7,005 nucleotides of DNA from an uncultured Clostridia bacterium (lineage in GTDB: Bacteria; Bacillota; Clostridia; Christensenellales; Borkfalkiaceae), in contig CAMWUS010000074.1 in the NCBI GenBank assembly GCA_947177495.1, forward strand, positions 1 through 7,005. The letters are read 5' to 3'. Positions 1 to 4,877 of this stretch are shown here, in pieces. The notes under the pieces are model-generated. The model did not search any database, was not told the DNA's origin, and saw only the letters and a program-made list of their open reading frames with translations. Every line of letters begins with the position of its first letter. Position 1 is the first letter of the stretch. Both the position numbers and the translations under genes were made by a program.

Positions 1-917
1 AAGCCGAAGCCCGACCGCTTGGCATAGTGCCCGCTCTTGCCGTCTTGGTTGAGCCCGTTGCCCGCATAGAACTGCACGGCGGGCATATCGGTATAGCAGG
101 TCATGCGAATGCCCGTTTTCTCGCTCTGAGCAACGGCGTACTTCGTCCATTCGCCGCACTTGTTGCGAAGAACGTAGCAATGGTCGTACCCGTTGCCCTG
201 TTGCAAATCAATGTCTTCCGCCTCGATATCCTGCCCGATTGTTTTGGGCGAAGTAAAGTCGAACGGCGTGCCCTTGACCGCACGGAAACCACCAACGGGA
301 ATCATGTTCACGTCGGTGGGCGTGATGTAGTCGCTGTCGATACGCAGAGTATTGTCGAGAATGGTTTCGCTTCCCTCGCCGTTCAAATTGAAATAGGCGT
401 GGTTGGTGAGGTTGACGACCGTCTTTTTATCGGTGGTCGCGCGGTAGCAAACGGTCAGCTTCCCGCCCGTGAAAGAATAGCGCACTTCTACGGTGAGATT
501 GCCGGGGTAATTTTCTTCCCCGTCGTGCGAGAACAGCGAGAGCACAAGCTCGTCTCCCTCGATCCTGCTCGCCCAAATTTTCTTATTAAAGCCCTCTTTC
601 CCGCCGTGCAGATGGTTGCCGCGGTCATTGCAGTAGAGGGCGTATTCCTTGCCGTCCACCGTCAGCTTGCCGCCGCCGATACGGTTGCCGAACCTGCCGA
701 TGAGCGCGCCCAAATATCCGCCGTTTTTCTCGTAGCCCGCAACGTCGTTGTAGCCAAGTACTACGTCGGTGGGCTTGCCGTCCTTATCGGGCACAACGAG
801 GCTTTGCAAAGTGCCGCCCAAATCGAGCACCGTGGCGTAAGAGTTGCCGTCGCTCAGCGTGTATGCGAGCACTTCCCGCCCGTCTTTGGTGTTGCCGAAA
901 ATCTTCTTCGTAATCAT
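1..917 (-). CDS. galM: Aldose 1-epimerase (galactose mutarotase), 3' end cut off by window edge
   Basis: The minus-strand frame opens at ATG 917-915 and runs without a stop to position 1, giving 305 codons; the C-terminal 35-45 residues are missing. Visible motifs of the mutarotase family are GRFGNRI (residues 74-80), NHLHGGKEGF (101-110, with the predicted acid His104), TNHAYFNL (171-178, His173), YDHCY (244-248, with substrate-binding Asp245) and the late AKRSGFG stretch (299-305). The catalytic base Glu of the family lies just after that last stretch, outside the window. GalM interconverts alpha and beta anomers of aldoses such as galactose and glucose in the cytoplasm, feeding the Leloir pathway and glycolysis. 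The start is supported by AGGGG (927-931) nine bases upstream and by homology beginning at once. The gene is divergent from the deacetylase gene and has its own clear promoter. DHCY in place of the more usual DHNY is a minor variation. Confidence 0.96.
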   Translation of the reverse strand, partial: MITKKIFGNTKDGREVLAYTLSDGNSYATVLDLGGTLQSLVVPDKDGKPTDVVLGYNDVAGYEKNGGYLGALIGRFGNRIGGGKLTVDGKEYALYCNDRGNHLHGGKEGFNKKIWASRIEGDELVLSLFSHDGEENYPGNLTVEVRYSFTGGKLTVCYRATTDKKTVVNLTNHAYFNLNGEGSETILDNTLRIDSDYITPTDVNMIPVGGFRAVKGTPFDFTSPKTIGQDIEAEDIDLQQGNGYDHCYVLRNKCGEWTKYAVAQSEKTGIRMTCYTDMPAVQFYAGNGLNQDGKSGHYAKRSGFG

Positions 918-981
918 ATCCGCTTTCCCCTTTTGGGTATGCGCAAGCGGTGCTTTTGCCCGCAACTGCCCATACAGCGGC

Positions 982-1010
982 ATTATAACATAACTTGCGA
1001 AAAAAGTAAA
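982..1010 (-). promoter_or_regulatory. Sigma-A promoter of galM (extended -10)
   Basis: Read on the minus strand, TTTACT (1010-1005) is followed after 17 bases by a perfect TATAAT (987-982), preceded by TG one base upstream, an extended -10 element. Transcription should begin near 975, giving a leader of roughly 58 nt that contains the galM ribosome binding site. No operator dyad or riboswitch is evident in the leader. No equally good promoter is visible for the divergent deacetylase gene; the best candidate, TTGCGA (995-1000) with TTATTT (1021-1026), has a 20-base spacer and is weak. Confidence 0.8.
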
Positions 1011-1041
1011 TAAATTTCGGTTATTTACTCAAACTCGGTAT

Positions 1042-1728
1042 ATGCAAAAAAAGTACATTCCATTTGCGGCTCTGCTCGTTATCATGCTCGTCATTCTCGC
1101 GCATATCGGGATACGCCTTACGGCGGCAGTCCCCGCGTTTACCTTTGCCGAGGAAGAAAAGCAAGTCTACCTCACCTTCGACGACGGTCCGAGCAGCAAG
1201 GTCACGCCGCGCATTCTCGACATTCTCGAAGAAGAAAACGTAAAGGCGACTTTCTTCGTGGTAGGTGACAGAATTGCGAGCAGAGAAGATATTTTGCGCC
1301 GCATCGTAAAGGACGGTCACACCGTGGGCGTGCATTCGCAAACGCACGACTACTCGAAAATTTATGCTTCCGACAAGGCGCTGCTCGCCGACATTGACGC
1401 CTGCGCCGCCGCCGTAAAAAAGGTAACGGGAAGCGCGCCGAGCGTGTACCGCTTTCCGTTCGGCGGGACAAAGGAGCGCAAACGGCTTACAAGTCTCGTC
1501 GAAGAAAAGGGCTATCGGGTAGTCGGTTGGAACGCCGTGTGCGGCGACGAGGAAATCCCCAACGCGAGCGCAGAAGCGTTGTATTTGCAGTCGGTTAAGA
1601 CGGCAAAAGGCATTCGCAAGGTCGTGCTGTTATGTCACGACTCCACCACGCACGCCGCCACCGCCGAAGCGCTTCCGCGCATTATCGCGCACTTTCGGGA
1701 AGCAGGATACGTCTTTCGCACTTTCTGA
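1042..1728 (+). CDS. Membrane-anchored polysaccharide deacetylase (CE4 / NodB family)
   Basis: This 228-residue protein has a hydrophobic N-terminal segment (about residues 6-29) acting as a signal anchor, then a CE4 deacetylase domain from about residue 40. The family motifs are visible in order: TFDDGP (45-50, catalytic base Asp47 and metal ligand Asp48), HSQTH (98-102, metal ligands His98 and His102), RFPFGG (137-142, equivalent of the RxPY motif), GWNAV (162-166) and LCHDS (197-201, His199). All catalytic and metal-binding positions are kept, so it should be an active metal-dependent enzyme removing acetyl groups from an extracytoplasmic amino sugar, most likely in peptidoglycan; the exact substrate cannot be read from sequence. 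The protein is short, essentially anchor plus catalytic domain, like sporulation or cell-wall deacetylases of Bacillota. The ATG at 1042 has no recognisable Shine-Dalgarno sequence, but no other in-frame start precedes the anchor. Its 3' end overlaps the convergent ATPase gene by 47 bp. Confidence 0.93.
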   Translation: MQKKYIPFAALLVIMLVILAHIGIRLTAAVPAFTFAEEEKQVYLTFDDGPSSKVTPRILDILEEENVKATFFVVGDRIASREDILRRIVKDGHTVGVHSQTHDYSKIYASDKALLADIDACAAAVKKVTGSAPSVYRFPFGGTKERKRLTSLVEEKGYRVVGWNAVCGDEEIPNASAEALYLQSVKTAKGIRKVVLLCHDSTTHAATAEALPRIIAHFREAGYVFRTF

Positions 1729-4294
1729 TTTTTTTGCCCCGATGACCCGTAACCGCCTTTAACACTTCCCCGATGGGAATGATGGCAAGCGAGCAACCGA
1801 ACACGGCGAGCCACTGTGCCCAATTGAGTTCCGTAAGCCCGAGCGCAATGCGGATGGGCGGGATAAGCACGAGCAACACGTTGAGCACGATTCCGATTGC
1901 AACCGTGATAAGCAGCGCGCGATTGGAAACAAAATCCTTCAAACGGGTGCGCCCCGTCTCCTTGCGCACGTTAAACGCATGGAACAGCTCCAACAGCGAC
2001 ATGGTAAGGAACGCGACGGTGGAAGCGCAAGCGTTCCCCCAATAGATCAGCCCGAAGCCGAACAGCCCCACGATAATTGCCGTTTGTACGATACCGAAGA
2101 ACGCCATGGTACACAGCGAGCGTTTGGAGAAAATCTCTTTATCGGAAACGGGCGGCCTTGACATCACCCCGTCCGTGCGTTCCACGCCGAGCGCGAGCAC
2201 GGGCAGGGAGTCGGTGATAAGGTTGATCCACAACAGTTGCGTGGACGATAAAAATTCAAATTTCCAAAGGAACAGCGAGACGATCAGAACCGCGAGCACC
2301 TCTGCAAAGTTGGTGGCGAGGAAAAAGGAGATCGTCTTTTTTACGTTGAAAAATACGTTGCGCCCCTCTTCCACCGCGTGCACCATGGTGGAGAAGTCGT
2401 CGTCGGTCAGCACGACCTCGGCGGCATTTTTCGTGACGTCCGTGCCCGAACCCATAGCAACGCCGATATCCGCGGCGCGCAGGGCGGGCGCGTCGTTCAC
2501 GCCGTCCCCCGTCATGGCGACCACTTCGCCCTTGCTTTGGAGCGCAGTCACGATTTCCGATTTGTGCTTGGGAGACACGCGCGCATACACGCTGTATTCC
2601 TTGACGCGGCGGGAGAATTCCTCTTCCCCCATTTCGTCGAGCTCCTCGCCCGTGATTACCTCGTCCTCGCGGGAAGCAATGCCGATGCGTCGCGCAATGG
2701 CAAACGCCGTGTCCGCGCTGTCCCCCGTGATCATCACCGTGCGCACGCCCGCGCCCTTACAACTTGCGACCGCTTCCGCCGCACCCTCGCGGGGCGGATC
2801 GAGCATGGCGGCAATACCCAAAAAAGTCAGCTCTTCTTCCCGCGTGCCCGTGCCGCGCGCAAAGCCCAACACGCGCATTCCGCGGGAGGAACAATCCTTG
2901 ATTGCTTCGTTAATCGCTTCGCGCTCCGTGCGCCCAAGCGGGCGTTCTCCCTCTTCCGTCATCAAACGGCTGCACTTGAGCAGAAGCACGTCCGCGCCGC
3001 CCTTTGCATACAGCGTTCCGCCCGTGAGCACGCTCATCATTTTGCGCTCGGAGGAAAACGGAATCCCCCCCGTCACGCGCGCTTCGTAGGCAAAGTTCAT
3101 GCGGTCGGCGTATTCGAGCAAGGAAATTTCCGTCGGGTCGCCGAGGTATCCGCCCGCACCCCCTTTCACGGTATGGCATACGCGCACGCAACGCAACAGC
3201 TCCTTTTGCACGCGCGTGCCCGTGTAGCTTTCCCCCGAAGCGGGGAAGCGGGTAACGATTTCTTCCACCGTCATTTTGTTTTGCGTGAGCGTGCCCGTCT
3301 TATCCGAACAAATACAGGTACACCCGCCCAAGGTCTGCACGGCGGAAAGCTTACGCATGACGGCGTGCGACTTTGCCATGCGCTGTACGCCCATAGCGAG
3401 AATGACGGTAACCACCGCGCCCATACCCTCGGGGATCGCCGCAACCGCAACGGCAACGGCGTTCATTACGTTTTGTAAGAAGCTCACGCGGCGCGCGAGC
3501 AAACCCCCGATAAAGAGAATGCCCGCCACGGTCAATACGGTAACCGAAATGATTTTGCCGAGCTTGGTGATAATTTTATCGAGGGGCGAGGGCGTGGGTT
3601 TCGCCTCGTTTAAAAGCCCCGCGATTTTGCCCATTTCGGTGTTCATGCCGCAAGCCGTAACCACGCACCGCGCCGAACCCTTTACGCAAAAGGTGGAATA
3701 GTGCGCCGTATTTTTCCGCTCCGCAAGGGCGGTTTTTTTCACGACGCAATCGAATTTCTTTACGGGCTTGCTTTCCCCCGTGAGCGCCGATTCGTCGCAA
3801 CGGAAATTTTCACTGCGCAAAATGCGGCAGTCGGCGGGAATGCGGTCGCCCTCTTCGAGTTCGATAATGTCTCCCACGACGAGCTCTTCCGCATTGATTG
3901 CAATTACCCGCCCGTCGCGTATGACTTTGGCTTCGCATACCGAAAGCTTTTTTAGGTTTTCGATCGCGGCGTCCGCGCGGTACTGTTGCAAAAAGCCGAC
4001 GACCGCGTTGAGCAAAATGATAAAGAGCAAAATGCCCGTATCGGCAAGCTCGTTTTTATCCTTGGTGATAAAGGCGAGCACCGCGGAAAGAAACGCCGCA
4101 CAGATGAGAATGATCGTCATCAAATCTTTGAACTGCGCAAAAAACAGCCCGATTTTGCTGCGCTTCTTGCCCTCTTGCAATACGTTTCTGCCTTGCAACG
4201 CAAGCCGCTTTTCCGCTTCGGCGGAGCTGAGCCCGCCCTCGCTGCTTCCCGTTTCCCGCAAGACTTCCCCTGCACTTAATTCGTACATTTCCAT
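1682..4294 (-). CDS. P2A-type (SERCA-like) calcium-transporting P-type ATPase
   Basis: This complete 870-residue protein is a typical length for bacterial SERCA-like pumps, which use ATP to move Ca2+ out of the cytoplasm. In order: N-terminal cation-ATPase domain (1-45); M1-M2 (about 55-105); actuator domain with TGES (172-175); M3-M4 with IPEG (287-290); phosphorylation loop CSDKTGT with Asp331; nucleotide-binding features GDPTE (385-389), FSSERKMM (413-420) and KGGA (431-434); DPPR (499-502); TGD (523-525); TGDGVNDAPAL (595-605); and M5-M10 (about 650-845). By alignment to SERCA, the ion-ligand side chains are all present: Glu289 (M4), Asn662 and Glu665 (M5), Asn691, Thr694 and Asp695 (M6), Glu769 (M8). 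After Glu289 the usual PEGLP or PEGLA reads PEGMG. An in-frame TAA at 4306-4304 excludes any longer N-terminus; ATG at 4294 or 4288 are the options, and neither has a good Shine-Dalgarno. The charged C-terminal tail (about 853-870) runs into the deacetylase gene. A related cation as substrate is possible. Confidence 0.94.
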   Translation of the reverse strand: MEMYELSAGEVLRETGSSEGGLSSAEAEKRLALQGRNVLQEGKKRSKIGLFFAQFKDLMTIILICAAFLSAVLAFITKDKNELADTGILLFIILLNAVVGFLQQYRADAAIENLKKLSVCEAKVIRDGRVIAINAEELVVGDIIELEEGDRIPADCRILRSENFRCDESALTGESKPVKKFDCVVKKTALAERKNTAHYSTFCVKGSARCVVTACGMNTEMGKIAGLLNEAKPTPSPLDKIITKLGKIISVTVLTVAGILFIGGLLARRVSFLQNVMNAVAVAVAAIPEGMGAVVTVILAMGVQRMAKSHAVMRKLSAVQTLGGCTCICSDKTGTLTQNKMTVEEIVTRFPASGESYTGTRVQKELLRCVRVCHTVKGGAGGYLGDPTEISLLEYADRMNFAYEARVTGGIPFSSERKMMSVLTGGTLYAKGGADVLLLKCSRLMTEEGERPLGRTEREAINEAIKDCSSRGMRVLGFARGTGTREEELTFLGIAAMLDPPREGAAEAVASCKGAGVRTVMITGDSADTAFAIARRIGIASREDEVITGEELDEMGEEEFSRRVKEYSVYARVSPKHKSEIVTALQSKGEVVAMTGDGVNDAPALRAADIGVAMGSGTDVTKNAAEVVLTDDDFSTMVHAVEEGRNVFFNVKKTISFFLATNFAEVLAVLIVSLFLWKFEFLSSTQLLWINLITDSLPVLALGVERTDGVMSRPPVSDKEIFSKRSLCTMAFFGIVQTAIIVGLFGFGLIYWGNACASTVAFLTMSLLELFHAFNVRKETGRTRLKDFVSNRALLITVAIGIVLNVLLVLIPPIRIALGLTELNWAQWLAVFGCSLAIIPIGEVLKAVTGHRGKKIRKCERRILLPESAR

Positions 4295-4364
4295 ACGATT
4301 AAATTATGAACGCCCACGCGCGAATATGCCTGCCTTGTCCCAACCTCTTTCCCAATAGAAAAAG

Positions 4365-4400
4365 CACAGAAAAAATTTCCAAAAAAAATTTTCGGAAAAG
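4365..4400 (+). promoter_or_regulatory. A-tract region resembling an UP element
   Basis: Directly upstream of the -35 box at 4403 are three A-tracts, two of them running into T-tracts: AAAAAATTT (4370-4378), AAAAAAAATTTT (4381-4392) and AAAA (4396-4399). They are spaced close to one helical turn apart. Such tracts bind the alpha subunit C-terminal domain or bend DNA and are typical upstream of very strong promoters such as those of stable RNAs. The role is inferred from position and composition. The rest of the gap between the ATPase start (4294) and this point shows no recognisable ATPase promoter. Confidence 0.5.
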
Positions 4401-4402
4401 TA

Positions 4403-4430
4403 TTGACAAACCCAAAATATATGCTATAAT
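4403..4430 (+). promoter_or_regulatory. Very strong sigma-A promoter of an orphan transcript
   Basis: Perfect TTGACA (4403-4408) and perfect TATAAT (4425-4430) are separated by 16 bases, and TG at 4422-4423 forms an extended -10. Transcription should start near 4437. The promoter points away from the ATPase gene and towards the 3' end of the GH3 gene, so it serves neither neighbour; its only downstream target is the roughly 360-nt region without a conventional reading frame. This is the best promoter in the window. Confidence 0.88.
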
Positions 4431-4441
4431 GAAGGTAGAAA

Positions 4442-4469
4442 AGTTAATAACGTTCATGAACTGTTAACT
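4442..4469 (+). other. Hairpin at the 5' end of the orphan RNA, containing a 10-nt palindrome
   Basis: AGTTAA (4442-4447) can pair with TTAACT (4464-4469). Between them sits the perfect palindrome GTTCATGAAC (4452-4461). It begins only a few bases after the predicted transcription start. It may be a protective 5' stem-loop of the RNA, or in DNA form a repressor operator placed over the start of the transcript. The dyad is not symmetric as a whole, which favours an RNA role slightly. Confidence 0.45.
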
Positions 4470-4491
4470 ACAAACAAATTTGGAAGGTATA

Positions 4492-4506
4492 GACCGATGC
4501 ACTACT
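4492..4506 (+). repeat. 15-nt imperfect direct repeat, copy 1
   Basis: GACCGATGCACTACT matches the copy at 4637-4651 at 13 of 15 positions. Both copies follow a purine-rich Shine-Dalgarno-like motif (here GGAAGG, 4482-4487) and contain an ATG. Here the ATG (4497-4499) opens a frame of only three codons, Met-His-Tyr, before TGA. Confidence 0.6.
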
Positions 4507-4593
4507 GAGAGAACGGACGGAAAAGTTCGCAATCACAGGGGAGCCGAATGAGGACGGCAAGGCTTCCGAAAAATAATCGGGGAGGTATGCGTC

Positions 4594-4629
4594 ATGTTCA
4601 ATCTCTCGTCACGGAAGATTGAAGCATAG
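4594..4629 (+). other. Possible micro-ORF, 11 codons
   Basis: GGGGAGG (4579-4585) lies eight bases before ATG 4594, ideal Shine-Dalgarno spacing. The frame encodes MFNLSSRKIEA and stops at TAG 4627-4629, which overlaps the next Shine-Dalgarno-like motif AGGAGG (4628-4633), an arrangement resembling translational coupling. Against translation, the whole frame lies in the strongest helix of the predicted RNA (4597-4623), so its sequence may be constrained by pairing. No function is known for such a peptide. Confidence 0.22.
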
Positions 4630-4636
4630 GAGGACG

Positions 4637-4651
4637 GACCAATGTACTACT
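4637..4651 (+). repeat. 15-nt imperfect direct repeat, copy 2
   Basis: GACCAATGTACTACT is the second copy of the element at 4492-4506, differing at two positions. It follows AGGAGG (4628-4633), and its ATG (4642-4644) opens a 10-codon frame. The two copies are 145 nt apart inside the same predicted transcript, suggesting an internal duplication or a shared functional motif. Confidence 0.6.
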
Positions 4652-4674
4652 TTCTGATAGGGGCGAAAAAATAA
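4642..4674 (+). other. Possible micro-ORF, 10 codons
   Basis: AGGAGG (4628-4633) is placed eight bases before ATG 4642. The frame encodes MYYFLIGAKK and ends at TAA 4672-4674. The peptide has a hydrophobic core and a basic end, a composition seen in some small membrane or signalling peptides, but ten residues are too few for any family assignment. The start overlaps the second copy of the 15-nt repeat. It could be chance within a structured RNA. Confidence 0.25.
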
Positions 4675-4773
4675 CCGACAGGCATATTGCGGCAAGCAAG
4701 TTACCGCATATCTTTCAAAGCGCCAACACGCGGTTATGGGAATAAGCTTCTCACAACTGAATAAATAACAAAT

Positions 4774-4797
4774 TCCCCCGTTCGGTTGCACGGGGGA
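4774..4797 (+). terminator. GC-rich hairpin, likely 3' end of the orphan RNA
   Basis: TCCCCCGT (4774-4781) pairs with ACGGGGGA (4790-4797) around an 8-nt loop, giving a stable 8-bp stem. On the plus strand it is followed by ATAAAAATTTAATT, a poor U-tract; on the minus strand it is followed by AATTTGTTATTTATT, which is better. It may therefore act in both directions or serve as a second stop for the GH3 transcript. Confidence 0.5.
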
Positions 4798-4812
4798 TAA
4801 AAATTTAATTCG

Positions 4813-4837
4813 CGCCTTTTGTGTAACACAAAAGGCG
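4813..4837 (-). terminator. Intrinsic terminator of the GH3 gene, possibly bidirectional
   Basis: CGCCTTTTGTG (4813-4823) and CACAAAAGGCG (4827-4837) form a perfect 11-bp inverted repeat around a TAA loop. It starts about 40 bases after the GH3 stop codon. On the minus strand it is followed by CGAATTAAATTTTTAT, a U-rich tail. On the plus strand the tail is GGAGCTATTTTGTT, less typical, so read-through from the orphan RNA could be only partly stopped here. Confidence 0.68.
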
Positions 4838-4877
4838 GGAGCTATTTTGTTGGGTATTTCTCTTTGTCAATCCCCCA

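Larger units (their letters stand above)
4437..4800 (+). ncRNA. Structured RNA of unrecognised class
   Basis: The stretch follows a consensus promoter, has no plus-strand frame longer than 24 codons with a plausible start, and is rich in helices. Visible pairings: AGTTAA/TTAACT (4442-4447 with 4464-4469); GGGAGCC/GGCTTCC (4539-4545 with 4561-4567, one G-U); TATGC/GCATA (4586-4590 with 4624-4628) stacked through a bulge on TTCAATCT/AGATTGAA (4597-4604 with 4616-4623); ATAACCG/CGGTTAT (4671-4677 with 4731-4737) enclosing GCGG/CCGC and ATAT/ATAT (4684-4711); and an 8-bp GC-rich hairpin at 4774-4797 taken as the likely 3' end. Signatures of RNase P RNA, tmRNA, SRP RNA and rRNA are absent. A raiA-motif-like RNA, common in Bacillota, is one candidate by size and host type, but I cannot confirm it from memory. 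The 5' end is inferred from the promoter; the 3' end could extend to 4837. A micro-peptide mRNA is the main alternative. Confidence 0.6.

Noticed and set aside
27..1013. 328-codon open frame on the plus strand
   Set aside because: It is antisense to galM, whose family motifs run in order through the whole region. The plus-strand translation has no recognisable domain; long antisense frames are expected with GC-rich third positions.
1711..1740. T-run just after the deacetylase stop codon as an intrinsic terminator
   Set aside because: There are seven to eight T residues but no stable hairpin before them, and the stretch is inside the ATPase coding sequence.
2106..3478. Long plus-strand frames (327 and 366 codons) opposite the ATPase gene
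   Set aside because: Their translations are low-complexity, rich in Ser/Thr or Arg/His/Ala, and are shadows of the clearly coding minus-strand ATPase frame.
4376..4400. TTTCC ... GGAAA inverted repeat with A/T runs as a terminator
   Set aside because: The stem is only 5 bp and AT-rich, and it lies upstream of promoter elements; it is better read as UP-element A-tracts.
4609..4791. 60-codon minus-strand frame across the gap
   Set aside because: It lies opposite the promoter-driven RNA, has no Shine-Dalgarno or family features, and its sequence is explained by the RNA helices.
4295..4877. A minus-strand riboswitch (for example the manganese yybP-ykoY type) controlling the ATPase
   Set aside because: The gap lies upstream of the ATPase on the minus strand, so this was considered. 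I found no minus-strand promoter and no match to the yybP-ykoY core as I remember it, while the plus strand has a perfect promoter.
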